DNA of 64,000 bases from Climacium dendroides (Eukaryota > Streptophyta > Bryopsida > Hypnales > Climaciaceae). The DNA is taken from NCBI GenBank assembly GCA_950106755.1, contig CATNNA010000007.1, positions 186,001 to 250,000 of the forward strand, read 5' to 3'. Made by a program: the position numbers and the translations under genes. The notes beneath the pieces are model-generated. The model made no database searches, was not told the origin of the DNA, and saw only the letters and a list, made by a program, of their open reading frames with translations. Below, piece after piece: positions 44,528 through 56,589 of the stretch. The stretch's first letter is position 1; each line of letters begins with the position of its first letter.

Positions 44528-44781
44528 TGCCTACGCTGTGCCAGGGTGAATTGACCCCCTCATTGCCCCTCCAGTGCAAGCCCTGGAATTTTTTATTTGC
44601 AAGGCTTAATTTTTTTTGAAATTCTGAATTCATATTTGCAATCAGAGGCTCCAAATTACTCTAGAGAGATGCAAGAATTGCCAAAAAATTGGCACAACAT
44701 AGGGGGCTTTTTTGTCAAACCACAGTTGACCGGGGCAATGAGGGGGCCAATTCTCCCCTCGCTGCGCCCTACGCTGGGACA
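44528..44781. mobile_element. MITE-like element with ~45-bp imperfect inverted ends
   Basis: The left end GGGTGCCTACGCTGTGCCAG..GAATTGACCCCCTCATTGCCCC is largely the reverse complement of the right end GGGGCAATGAGGGGGCCAATTC..GCGCCCTACGCTGGG. No coding sequence between. No clear target duplication. It lies just 3' of the hydroxyethylthiazole kinase gene. Confidence 0.6.
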
Positions 44782-44903
44782 TTAAAGAGGTTACACTCGA
44801 ACAAACGGTAAAGAATCCAGACTACATTCAAACAAGGTGAACGTAAAAACAGCAGCAAAACCGCAATTCTTTTACTCCACAAAAATGGTTGAAAGCGACC
44901 TTT

Positions 44904-46493
44904 TCATATTTGAGCTATTCTTATACGAGACGTAACTGATGCTTCATCCAATGAGTGCAATGCGTCCAGCATGTTCACTCGAAGAGAGGCAGGTCCATCC
45001 GCTCTCTCGTTGCCTATTTCTGCAGCAATGCCAAACAAAGCTAATGCAAATGCCGCCGCTTCTAGAGGGCGACCAGGATCAGCAGACAGAAAAGCAGCTA
45101 TGAGGGAGGTTACAGCACATCCGGTCGCAGTGATTCGTTGCAACAAAGCAACGCCATTACTCACACCGAGGACTCGCTTGCCATCGGTCACAAGGTCCAC
45201 TGCCCCTGAAACTACCACTACGCATTGCGCCAATCGAGCAAGCTCCTTTGCTGCTTCCAGTGCATCGGTCGAGGCCTGAGTACTATCCACACCCTGGATC
45301 AAACATGACGATAAAATTCACCTAAAATATTACTGCTATACTGCGACAATGTACGATGAACAAGCCAAACTGCAGAATAAAAATCTAAGAGAATATTCAA
45401 GAGTCAAAGCCATAGCCTACAGCCTGAGGAAGATGTTTAATATTCGTGTAGATGAAAAGGAAATTCTTGGGAATATCACACCTTGGTTGAACCAGTAGAA
45501 GCCCCAACAACGGCCATAATTTCAGATGCGTTTCCACGAATGACAGTTGGCTTCAATTGGATGAGTTCAATGCACTTTTGTGTGCGGAAAAGTGTTGCTC
45601 CTACCCCTACTGGATCCAAAACCCAAGGTTTTAGGAGCTCATTTGCACGCGTAGCTGCAACCTTTGAAGAAACATTGCCACCACAGATTTAGATTCATGT
45701 AAAACAACAGACACTAAGAAATATCCAGCAGTCTAACTAACAGGAGAGCGGCACTTCAAAAATAAACTTGTCCTGATCTTCCTTCACCGTCAAACCCCAG
45801 TCACTCAGTAAGGATGCGTTCTCGCTGGTTGCATCTTGAACCAGACAGCGTAAGGAATAAAGGCGTCAGAAAATTCACAAACAATGCACCAACTCCGAAC
45901 AAACAAAATGTCTAACTCCAAGAGTTCTAACACAGTACAACCACGCTATTCTAATTTAGTTCCGGTACATGGGCCAAACAAATATTATCTGAGCAGAGCT
46001 ACAATAAACTCCGTTCTCGGCTGTTTTTCCCAGAATGATCGCGTCGAAGACTAAGCCATGTACAAATGCGTAATACTTTTCTAGATGCATCGCAGTCTGA
46101 AAACTCACAGCGTGATAGAGAATTCAGGACCTGCTCCTATGTGATCCAAACCAAATAAGAACACCAGAAACCTAGTGAGAACGACTACAGCTAGTCGTGT
46201 ACAGTAAAGCGACGAAAGATTCTCACCTTCATGGAGAAAATCCAATTAGGAGACAAAGTCCCAATGTTGATACAGAGGGCATTTGATAGAGCAGTAAACT
46301 CTGTTATTTCTTCAACTGCGTGCACCATAGCTGGCGAGGCACCAACAGCTAAAAGAGTATTAGCCATAATATCCATGCTCACGAAGTTAGTGATGCACTG
46401 CACTAAAGGTTGTGCTTCTCTGACTCGAGACATAGCCTTCCAAGCCTCGTTTCCCCATGCCTCTCCTCCTCGAAACTCCCGGAAGCTCGTCAT
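44904..46493 (-). CDS. THIM: hydroxyethylthiazole kinase, three exons
   Basis: Catalyses ATP-dependent phosphorylation of 4-methyl-5-(2-hydroxyethyl)thiazole, the salvage step that feeds thiamine phosphate synthesis. Exons: 46493-46227 (donor GTGAGA), 45661-45482 (acceptor TTCAAAG, donor GTGTGA) and 45293-44904 (acceptor GATCCAG). All junctions are phase zero and give 278 residues, the usual length for the family. Signature segments in order: [21 protein letters not shown] at the N-terminus; [31 protein letters not shown]; and ATGCAVTS, which holds the Cys of the ribokinase-fold anion hole. No stop or frameshift. The start ATG is the first in frame and gives a normal N-terminus; no transit peptide is apparent, which suggests a cytosolic enzyme. 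Introns are 565 and 188 bases. It is surrounded by dead transposons. Confidence 0.93.
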
Positions 46494-48633
46494 CTCAGTT
46501 CTCTATTAAGCCTTCGCCCTTCACAATGATGACAGATTTTCCAGGCAGTGACTGCGCATGAAAGAAATTAAGTGAACAAATCACAAACCAACGCTGCGTG
46601 GCTTTAGTTCAGCGAGAAATCTGAGAATATGACGACGACAAAATTGATAATTTCTTTGGTCGACACATACCACGTATTCCGTTCTCAGGAAGATGCTAGA
46701 GCAGATGAAGCTTCAGCACTACCAGCAGTTGAAGGCTGAAGGTTACAGCAAAACTCTCCTATTCGATGCCCAGTATCAATATTCTTGTATTCTCCAAGCG
46801 ATAGGCTTCTTTGCATTAAATTACAAAAGCCAACACATCGATAGAATCAGAACAGTATTATAATATGTGCACCACAGATAATCGATGCTTAATTGAAAAC
46901 TGATGTCCAGCCTAGTAAAAGACTTCAGAAATCCATCCAAGAAGTTTTCTGCTCGTTTTAACCCCAAAATCACACCTTATGCCAATTAGTCGAACTACTC
47001 TCAATCAAACCCGTCACAGACAAAGATTGCATCCACACCACTTAAAACTAAAGTGACGATACAAATAATACATTTCCTGACGACCCCAGGCATCCAAAGT
47101 TCTCAACAGCATCGCTACCCGATCCAGCAAATCATCAGAAAGCAAGTAATACAAACAAACTTCGACACCGTTCGAAACAAGTATGGTAGGGGTCCTAATA
47201 TTCCGCACCTGCCAAAGTCGAGGTTGCAGCCCACCTGATAAAATGAAATGAAATGCGCAATACTAGGGCAATACCTCTTCCATTTCAATTGGCCCAAGAT
47301 TCAACTAAACCGTGCTCTTCAAGTCTTATCATGCAGTTGTTTCGGCATTTCCAGTATTTCCTGACCCGCATGTCAAAAACACCACATTTGGACTCAACGT
47401 ACTCACCTCCCAATCGAAATCAAAACATAATCACAACTTCTGAGAGCATCAACACTCTAAATGACTTACTTCCTTGGTCCCAAAATAAATTCAGGGTTTC
47501 CTAGAAATGGCTAGATTAGTGCATAAGTAGCTATGTATTGTATATTCATTGTAGTTTCTACTAAATCTCACTAGGCGTGAAAGAATGAAAGTCAACAAAG
47601 AAGCAACATGTATTGAAAATAGGCAGTGAAATTAATAAATTTTTGTTCTTCTTGGAATTGCTCCATTGATATTAATTTTGATCATTTTTAAGCAACGTTG
47701 GTGCAATGATGTCCATTGACATCTTCTATATTCAATTTTGACAATGCCCTATGATTTAAGTCTAGGAAATTCTCAACAAAAGATTTGTTAATAGCAGTTT
47801 TTGTATAGTTGTAGGTTGAAATCTTCACTTTTGGTAGGTTAGAGGTTGCATTTTGATTCCCTTAACAAGGATCAAATTGCTATCTAGCCTCTAGAGCATA
47901 GTATTTGTAGATTTTTTGCTTTAGGGTGTTCAAATTAGCTTCAGTTGTTGTCCATCAAGTTGTTGAGAATCAATTTCAAATTTAATTTAGTTCAAATATA
48001 TTTGGAACCCATGGATTTATTTTGGGAAGGAAGAAATATTAAATTATATTAGTATCTTGTGTTTGATGTAAAATTAGAACTTGTAATTACTATCATTGAA
48101 AGCACATCAAAAATCTCTTTCAATCAATGTAATTAAAATTTGAATTTGAAAATTAAATAACTAAAATAGGACTTTTTGAAAGTAACACATTTCTACTACT
48201 TCATGCTTCCCTTCTTCAATCTTCTATTGTAAAAAATAGAATTAATGTCACTTATGTGCTCCCTTCTTTTTTTGTTACTACCTTATTTGTAGAAGCAACT
48301 ATTTTGACAACTTGAAGTTCACCCATTATTTCATTCACTCTCCTCCTTATGTCCTTTGTTGAATAGTCCCCTCATTAATAAGGTCAAATTGTGTCATTCA
48401 TTCTAAGTCCATGTTATTTTCTTTCTCCCTTGTTTTTCTCACATATTATATAGTCTCCAAATTACTATATGGTAATGAGATTGTAACTTGCAATTTCACA
48501 TATAGCCTCTAAACCACTTTCATTTTCTTCATGCATTTGGGTTTCCTACTCATGGACTCTTATGTTTGATGAATGAACATATGTCTTTGACAAATTGTCC
48601 TTTGAGGCTAATATATTTGTCTTTAGGGGCACA
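46494..48633. other. upstream region of THIM and gene-free DNA
   Basis: No further exon or gene recognised. 46.5-47.5 kb has moderate GC and may hold the THIM promoter and 5' untranslated region; 47.5-48.6 kb is AT-rich. Confidence 0.4.
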
Positions 48634-49944
48634 TGACCTATACACCGAAAAGGCTTTTTGTCATACGGACTTTCTAGAGAAGAAGATAAAGATCCAGTCA
48701 AGACAGAGCTGGAAGAGCGACCCGAGGAACCTCTGACCGATCCGAGGACAAAGAAGCGAATGTCAACAAATCCAGGATCACGAGTCAAACCACCGGTGAT
48801 GGAGAGAGGAGAGTCAAGTAAAGATCCGGAAGTAAAATCCGAATCGGCATTTTTCAATGCCGTGTTCGAATGGATACGCGAAGCCAAGATACTCCACGAC
48901 AGTCTGGCAGATTTGGTGATAAACACGGCGGAAGTCTTGAAGGTGGAGCCGGATCAGATTGTGGAAGCAGTCAAGCAACTGCCCAAATTGGAAGACCTAG
49001 AGAAGAAAGAAGACCAAATTCAAGAGTTGGAGGCAAAGCGGAATCAACTCTAGACCTGACTGAATTGGGCGGAAGGGGAGATGGCAGCTTCAAAGGAGAG
49101 AGAGAAGGAGGCCCTCTCTCTTATCAAGAATCTATCCGAAGAAATCGACATCAAAGCAGACATCATCACGAAAGCAGCTCTGTTTGATTTGAAGATGATT
49201 CAGGAGGGTCACATAACCGGGACCAAGATGGTGACCATCCTAGTAGACTTCACGGCACGGACAGAGCGGATTTTAGGAAAGTTACAACAACTGTTGGCGG
49301 CCATCGATCCGAATCAGGTAATGGGTTTCTCAAACTTTTCGGAACTCCCTTTTATTTCGGGCACTTCAGGGAGACCATTAGCAGATCGTGCAACTCGGAT
49401 GGAGGGACTGAGAGGGATACTCATGCCAGCCGAGCCTACTTCCAGCAAGATACGGATGACAGAGTTAAATTTGAGGCTAGCTTCGGAACCAGAACATGAG
49501 TCCAGTGTGAAATCGGTTTCGGTACTGCCCAAAGTCTCAACTCCGGAAATCCCTAGAACTCAGACGGTACCGAAACTTTTGAGGGGATTGTTCAAAATTC
49601 CAGGACAGCGGGTTAGAGGAGATCTCATCAACCGGATTGGCGGAATGACCAATCCGGAAGGATTCGCGCATATGCAAGAATCTACACTAGAAAAGAGGAG
49701 CGAACCCACAATACTGGAGGAGACACCTCCAAAGAAAGAGAAGGAAGTTCAAGTCATTGAAGATTCCGAAGAAGAAAGTGCGCATTCCACTTCCGGAACG
49801 GAGGAGGATAGCGGTCTGTCTCTAGCAGCGCGCCACATCCAGACTTGAGCGACAACGAAAACGACTCTAACCAGAAGCGTGAAGGGAACGCCAATCAGTC
49901 AAGTAGGCGGCCGTTTAAAGAAGGGTCAAAGGCCAAAGCATTAG
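48634..49944 (+). pseudogene. gag-like polyprotein, copy 3, C-terminal two thirds
   Basis: Matches copy 1 from LSYGLS.EE to the end: LTDPRTKKR.STDP, ERGESSK.PE, IQELEAKRN, MVTILVDFTAR.ER, MEGLRGIL.PAEP.SSKIRMTELNLR, VIEDSEEESAHSTSGTE. Stops: TAG at 49051 (CAG in copy 1), TGA at 49057, TGA at 49845. The frame then ends at TAG 49942-49944, the same place as copy 1. Confidence 0.7.
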
Positions 49945-51113
49945 AATTCTTCGGAAGCATAGGATCAGATCCGGAACGGGTTTCGGAGCGTGGGCCCAGG
50001 TTCCGAAGTTTTAGGCAAGTATTTTGGGAATCTCCGATTTTCTCAGGGCAACAGAGACTGGACTTTCCAAATATCTCGGAGGGATTCAGCGATTGGTTTC
50101 CTGGATTTCCGGGTTTTCTTTTCAAGCTTTTAGGAGTTGACTTTGGATTTTCAGTTAGTATTTAATGGCAGGCAAGTTAGTGGTCTGCCATTCCATTCCA
50201 ATTCCATCCTTGTGCTTTCATGTATGTTATTTCAATTTCTTTCTTAATCTAAGTCAGCTGGGGTACTACTAGTTGCACTTTGCTTACAGAGTTTTAGCTG
50301 GTGTATGCGTTTGTGTGGTATCCGCGTACTGGAGCAAGAAGAGGGACGGGAGAGGAGGAATCCGGATCTTGAGTGACGGATCTCTTGGGTGTTGAAGTAG
50401 TTGGGAGGGGATGCAATTTGAGTGAGGGAGTGTGAACGTTACGTGCCTTTAATTTGCCGGAACGACGATCCGGGTAGAGAGGTAGAGGTCCCTGCAAGTC
50501 CGGAACCAAGGAGGTTTTGTGCGGAGATAAGCGACCGCCAAAGGAAAATATCTCCTGCTACTCCGGAAGGTCTACCAACCTCCGCATCAGTACATTATCT
50601 TTCCCTTGGAAATCTACTCCCTTGAGTCTAGAAGTTCGGATTCGTCGTTGTAGTAAGAGAGGTGTGAGAGTTTCTTTGTGTGACCTGTTTTCGGATCAGC
50701 CAATCCGGAAGCTGTGAGAGAGTACTCCTCCCTCCTTATACAACTGCATTGTCTGGGTATGTTGTTTATTAGATTTAGAGTGCAGAGAGGTTAGTTACAC
50801 AAGTGGTGAGTCCCCACCCCTTTCTAGACCAAGAGCGAACCCTTTGAGGGTAAAATAGAGCAACAAAATCCAAAAATTAGGGAGAGACAGAACTAGATTC
50901 CGGGTGTGGTCCAGATCCGGAACGGAATCCGGAATGTACTTAGTTTCCGGAATAAGGTAGGGAAGTGAAACAAAAGGAATTAAGAGAGTAGTCACGATCC
51001 GAATACCTCTAATTCAAACGATATCATACTAGAGTTCCCTAGAACGATAATTCGTGTCATCTTGCAACAATTTGTCGTTGTAAGGATACTTACGGCTAAC
51101 TACGCGTACGATA

Positions 51114-51477
51114 GTCGCTAATAGCAAATCCGTCTTTAGAGTTTGCAGATCCCTTGAACTTTCCGGCTACAAAACGATCCGTCTTTGATGTTAACTGGGT
51201 TTCACTCTTCCGGAATTGGTACACATCCACCCAGATATCCTCTGTCCACGTGACTAGCCGTCCCTTTAGAGTGAGCTTGTACCGATTTGGAACCCCGTAG
51301 AGTAGTTACTGAATCATATCCTCACTCTTTAGGTTCTATGGTCGATGCAACAGCCCAACACACCCTAGACTAATCAAATCCTCTTCTAACTATTTGTATT
51401 GTTCCGTGTTGTCTAGGATGGCCAAAGAAATGATCTGGGCAGGTACAACTAACTTTCGGATAGGCCCTATTGCCATA
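51114..51477 (-). pseudogene. gag-like polyprotein, copy 3, N-terminal part (inverted)
   Basis: Begins MAIGPIRKLVVPAQIIS on the minus strand, continues to the SANS.DGFAIS equivalent, and then stops abruptly at the inversion breakpoint. Several in-frame stops (for example TAG in the ..EQYK position, as in copy 4). Confidence 0.65.
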
Positions 51478-52089
51478 ATGCTAAGTAGAAATGAGGGAAG
51501 AGAAGAAAGCCTAAGTCGGTCGTTATCTCAGTACTTTTTCTCTCAACTACCCATACGGAAAACTTAGCAAACAAACAGGAAAGTAGAGATGGAAACCCCC
51601 ATTAGACAGCTTAAATACTAGATCGTCTCCCTACGGTCATCGAGATAACGACTACAGGACCATTTTACAAACAGTATCCTACACCCGTAGCCCTGATGGT
51701 CTATACTGTAGGTTCTTGAGTTCCGGGTAGTTCCGGATTCCGGATCCAGATAAGTTCCGGTTACAGAGTTTGCCGGAACGTTTATTTTCTAATTTGAGTT
51801 TCATCAAACTAAAATCAAGTTTTAACTAAATTTTTTTTTGAATTTTCTACCTCTTTCCACCTATTTCTCTCAAAACTGATCCGTCCCTTGATTCCGGATT
51901 CCCACAATGTGAAAAGAATTCCACAAAGTTTTCACGCACATTGAAAAGAATTCCACAAAGTATTCACGCGCATTGAAAATAATTCCACAAAGTATTCACG
52001 CGCATTGGAAGGATATGCGGTTGGAACAATCGCTCAAGGAATCAACAAACAATGCATGTCGGAGGCCTACTTCAAATTGCAATGAGAGA

Positions 52090-52400
52090 TTGAAAGAATG
52101 GACAAGGAGTGGACGGTCGGTTGTCCGCCAAAACGTCCGCTCGGCCGTCTGTTGAATGGAGACCGTCCGATTTGGCGGACAGCCGAGCGTCCGCTGCATT
52201 GGACGGTCCTAATGAAGCAGATTGTGTGTCCACCCGCCCGCCAGGCTACGACTGCGTGTCCGCTCGTCCGCGACCACCTGCCCTTTCATTGCCCTTCGAA
52301 GATAGCATTTTTCAAATGCCCAGGGACGTCCATACCTCAATGTCTACATTTGATGGACTTTCGTCCGTGACGTTGGACGTATGGACATCTATGCAACCTT
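52090..52400. repeat. CpG-rich GTCCG-dense segment 5' of the ParB-like fragment
   Basis: Dense in GTCCG, CGGAC and CCGCCC words, like 26820-27245. It abuts the truncated ParB-like copy at about 52398. No reliable coding frame. Confidence 0.45.
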
Positions 52401-53470
52401 GCAGTCCGGGACAAAATAAAAGAATTAGAGAGAAAAATCAAAAACAATGAGTGGCATAATGCAAATGGCACGCTCTTGAAGTGGAAGAAGCTCTGCAGTA
52501 AAATTATTGCCTTGTTCAAAGACTATAATCAATTGAAGGGAAAGTTGGCAATGTAGAGCGAGTTGAGCCAGCCGAAATCCATCTCATTAGATACCTCAAA
52601 ACAAGGTATCAGTTAGGACTCGAGTCTCAACAGCACATAGGAATCTGGAGGCACTCGTAGGACCAAGAAATTGAGGAAATTGGTATAGAAAACCCTAGAA
52701 AAAAACAAAGAGAAGCAAAGTAAGGCCTCCCTTTCCGTGAAGGTATCTCTGGCAAGGTCCTTAGAGGTATCCGAAGTTGCCAAAGCGAGTTACGCCGACG
52801 AGATGGCATGTATCCACTACTCTCGAGCAACTGAAAAAAAGCCAGACTATGAAGAAGTGAGCAAGGCATACAAGAAGTTCTGGACCATCTATGAGGTCGC
52901 TTACATCTTCAAGCCTGACAATAAAAAAGAATTTAACATCTCTCAACTTATCTCGCCTCCGGGAACATTCCACATCCAGTCCAACCAAATTGTCGAGGAT
53001 TTAGTGAACTGGATACTAAATATGCCCGACAAGAGCACGAGATAAACGCTCTATATCATGCCTGTTGGACACACTACGAAACCTAAGGAGTGGACAGAGA
53101 TTGAGAAAGGCGACCTCTATATCATCAATGGGCAGTACAGTGTTGCCACCAGTAAGTGGATGATGGATGACACCAACAAGGTCGACCGCACGAAGAGGGA
53201 ACACTTCCGAAAATGGAAGCGCTTCATAGTGTGGTCAAATGATGTAGAGAAGCTTAGGTTCACCTCTGCATTTTACAACAGGATGAACCACTTCCAAGTT
53301 GCACAGCCATAATGGGCAACTAATATCCTTGGAGCGCGATCAGTATAGGAAGCTATGGGGAAGTCGAAGAATCCTATGCAAGTAGCATCTATCAGGACCA
53401 GCACGGCTACAAGATGCACAACTGAAGCAAGAAGGAACAAGAAGTCCTTCCAAGTAATTATGCATTTTAG
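52398..53470 (+). pseudogene. truncated second copy of the ParB-like exon
   Basis: Homologous to the second half of exon 1 of the gene at 12123-7640. Starts KIKELERKIK (compare DLEKKV), then KLCSKIIALFKDYNQLKGKL, a Ser/Lys linker, KKFWTIYEVAYIFKPDNKKEF, MPDKSTR, and the ParB-like YIINGQYSVATSKWM, then VWSNDVEKLRFTSAFYNRMNHF and TNILGARSV. It ends at KKSFQ next to GTAATT, the position of the exon 1 donor in the other copy. Stops at about 52554, 52609, 53042, 53310 and 53345. Where the two copies can be compared, this one keeps the reading frame through the DKK..MPDKST region where the 11.2-kb copy has its deletion. No methyltransferase-like exon follows. Confidence 0.7.
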
Positions 53471-55230
53471 CACGAACTGCGCTGATGTGTTATTTTTTGT
53501 TTAATTAAACTTGCATTGCAAATTCAAATGTCATTAAACTGCCTTCTCTGATAAAAACACTTTGTCTAAACCACAGGACTTTGAAAAAGTTGTCTTCTTG
53601 TGATTCTTGATGATTGATGTCAACAAAAACCTTCAAATTGTAAAGACAAAATTGAAAGAGGAGAAATTGAAGCTCACAAACGAGTTAAAGTTAATCACAG
53701 CACATTGGGATCCAAAAGTACAATCAATTTTAAGACTTTAGGTTTGAAAAAACATGTGGGACACCCATTTATTTTTTTCACACATGCATTGACCAAACCC
53801 ACAACCAAGAAAAATTTAGAACTTGTGGGAAAATACTTTGGGCCCATCTAAATTGGCCTTGATTGATTTTCATGACATTGGGATCCAAAAGTATAGTCAA
53901 TTTTAAGACTTTACGTTTGAAAAAACATGTGGAACACCCATTTATTTTTTTGAACTTGTAGACACTTGTTTTGGGCCCACCTAGATTGGCCTTGATTGAA
54001 TTTCATAACGTTGGTATCTTAAGCCAAGTATTATGACACCCATACCACAAGGTACCATAACGTTCATGACATTGGTACAGATTTCGCCTTTTTTGTATGA
54101 ACTTTGAGGCATGTGGAAATATTCATTTACATTATTTTTTGATTAGATGTCCATGGATTGTCATAGAAGAGCGTGATTGCAACTTCTACAAATTTTTTCT
54201 TTTTCATTTGCACTTTCTTTGTATATTTTTTTTGACTTTGTGAGACAAAGTGTAGGCTCAAGCAGTTTAGCATAAACTGTGAGCCACGTGAAAAAATTGA
54301 ATTACATTATTTTTTTCATGAGGTGCCCATACATTATCATTGAATAGGGCGTTTTCAATTTCTATTACAATTTTTTCTCTCATTTACACGTCTATTTCAT
54401 TAGCCAAATGAACCAAAAAGTTTTAAATTGTAGATGTTTCTATAGTCAATATGTATTCCATCTCCGAAATGTAGACCTGGGGTTTGTTGTAATTATATAA
54501 ACTTAAAATTTATTGTGGAGAATGTATTTTACATTTGTGAGATTTACTATTAAATAGATGCATTTATTTATATAGAATATTGAATTATTCAATCTGGACT
54601 TTGGAGTTGTTATGTTTTTTGAACTTGTTATTAGTAGATTTAATATTCTTATTAATATGAAATATATTGAATTAATAGTGCATTCATTTCGTTTAAAAAA
54701 CATCATGCCTATTTTTGATTTCACAACAATTAAGTTGTTTATGGAAATCTAAAAATTTACATTTCAGAAGTGTTTCTTTTTTATTCTAGAATTTGGATTG
54801 CCATTGTTTGTAATAATTGATTCAAATTTCTAATGCATTCTAATGTATCATTAATGTATATTATTGGACGTTCCAAACATATCATAAATCGTTTAATGAA
54901 TTTTTGTTGTATATATCAATGTTTGCTCATTTGAAAAAAAATTTACAAAAAATTTAATAGTTTTTAGTTGAATATTTATTTTGAAAACTGTTTCTTATTC
55001 TATCTAATATATAAAAATTATACTGAAATTCAAATGATGAATGCATAGCATAGCAAGGACAAACCGGCTTTTCATAAAAAAAGAAAATTTATTAATTTTA
55101 ATTTCAAGATTTATTTAATTTTTATTTTTGTATTCTATATAATATAATGCACTTAAATTGTAACAAAATGCTAATTATGAATTTAGAAGCACCAACCGCT
55201 AGTTAAACTTTAGAGTATTTCCCTGGAAAG
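53471..55230. repeat. AT-rich noncoding DNA with ~173-bp repeats
   Basis: ACATTGGGATCCAAAAGTA occurs at 53702 and 53875, the start of a 173-base direct duplication. A weaker pair (TTACATTATTTTTT(G/T).. with ATT(G/A)TCAT(A/T)GAA) lies at about 54130 and 54300. A lone end of the TIR element lies at 55037-55059. No gene recognised. Confidence 0.5.
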
Positions 55231-55249
55231 TATGCATTCCCTATTCTCG

Positions 55250-55860
55250 GGAATGTATGATTGGAATGTACAGCTAATAGTACCCCGGAAGTTCACTTCG
55301 GATGCTCTTTTTCGGCTATGCTTTTTCAAAGTACTCCCTGATTCTAAGAAGCCCTACAGTGATGCCTTTCAAATTTCAGTTCGCGCCGTTCTCTTGTCGC
55401 CTAGAAGTTCCCACCATTGACTAGGGAGTACACCTTCGCATGGAATTCAGTCATCTTCTTCCTTTCTTTCTTGCTCTCTCTCGCTCTCTCTCTGTCGTTG
55501 TCCGTGTCGACTTGAGTGTGCTTTCCCCTCAGCATTTGTGATGGACTTGTAAGTGCTACACTTGTTACTTGCAGATTTGGTGATGCTTTTATATTTCTTT
55601 TGAATGAGACATACATGATGTAGTGGTATGCGACTTCTGTTTGATGCTTTGCTATTTCCGTATTGCGGTTTGATCGAAATAGAGTTTAGGACTTCACGAC
55701 TCTGGTGAACGCGTCGACCGTTTCTTTTGTTTCGTACCGATGATTGTATGAAGCAATCTGCCTTTCAATACCGATTTAATTCTACCGTTTCGTGAACCTC
55801 GACGCTGATGAAGTGGAGTTGTTGCAGCGCTGAGGGAACTCCGAAATGTATGCCGGGAAA
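55250..55860. other. CpG-richer upstream region of DUF7869-like copy C
   Basis: A pyrimidine-rich run (CTCTCTCGCTCTCTCTCTGTCG) at about 55475-55500 and frequent CG dinucleotides suggest a promoter or 5' untranslated region, comparable in position to 19.6-20.1 kb ahead of copy A. Confidence 0.35.
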
Positions 55861-55919
55861 TACAGAATACTCTATTCAGTATTAGTGAATCAGTTATTCC
55901 TGAAAATCCGGGGAGATTT

Positions 55920-56324
55920 AGTTCGAATCGAGCTTATCATTACCACAATAGATATATATTTGACTGAGTGCAGCAACTGCATAGTCAATTCGATTCGAGT
56001 TGACTAAGTTGACAAAGAATATATATGAGTGAATGCACCGACTGCACGATCAGTTCGATTTGAACTAAACTACGATTCTTGAAGATCTTATCTTGCCAGT
56101 TGAGAAATAATTATCAATTTCACATATGTGCTCTAAAATGAACTGAATGAGGAAATAGTCATACAATGTGTTTGATCAGCTCGATTCGAGTTGAATGAGG
56201 ATTTATGATCATAATGTGGTTGGTCATCTTGAGTCGCCGTGAATAAGGATTGTGAAATAGAAAATAATAGATTAGATTGAATAGGTGAGAATCGGTAGAT
56301 CCATTGGTTAGCTCAAATCGAGCT
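55920..56324. repeat. six variant palindromes AGYTCG-N3-CGARCT 5' of copy C
   Basis: AGTTCGAATCGAGCT (55920-55934), AATTCGATTCGAGTT (55987-56001), AGTTCGATTTGAACT (56052-56066), AGCTCGATTCGAGTT (56178-56192), a degenerate site near 56226, and AGCTCAAATCGAGCT (56310-56324). Same 15-base geometry as the AGGTCG set, but with both arms changed. They end about 265 bases before the start of copy C. Confidence 0.8.
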
Positions 56325-56589
56325 TCTATTCACGTGGTTAAGTTCCCATTTATTCGTCAAGGAGGATTTCTAATGCCTTAACTACCTGCGCACCCTTTTC
56401 CAAATACACAAAACATTCAGCCTTTCTAAATGCTTGTATATGCAGAATGTACTAACGTTTTAGTAAGTATACTGGATCTCGAGATCCACTCTGTTAAGTT
56501 TGATTCAAACTGATTGTTATGGTTTCATTCGGATATTGAAAGATGTGCTCTTGTTCTGAACAGAGTGACAACCATTTGGACTAAAGGAT

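Larger units (their letters stand above)
48634..51905. mobile_element. gag retroelement copy 3 with an internal inversion
   Basis: Three parts: 48634-49944 (plus), gag from about codon 200 to its end; 49945-51110 (plus), the noncoding 3' region matching copy 1; 51114-51905 (minus), the start of gag and the LTR ending TGTGGGAATCC at about 51905. The plus-strand block would restore the order of copy 1 if flipped, apart from about 250 bases of gag missing between DGFAIS and the 48634 end. A single inversion plus deletion explains it better than two unrelated insertions. Confidence 0.7.

Noticed and set aside
46440..46560. CTGAGA just before the THIM start suggested a TPP riboswitch.
   Set aside because: None of the other conserved TPP aptamer segments are nearby, and known plant TPP riboswitches lie in THIC 3' regions.
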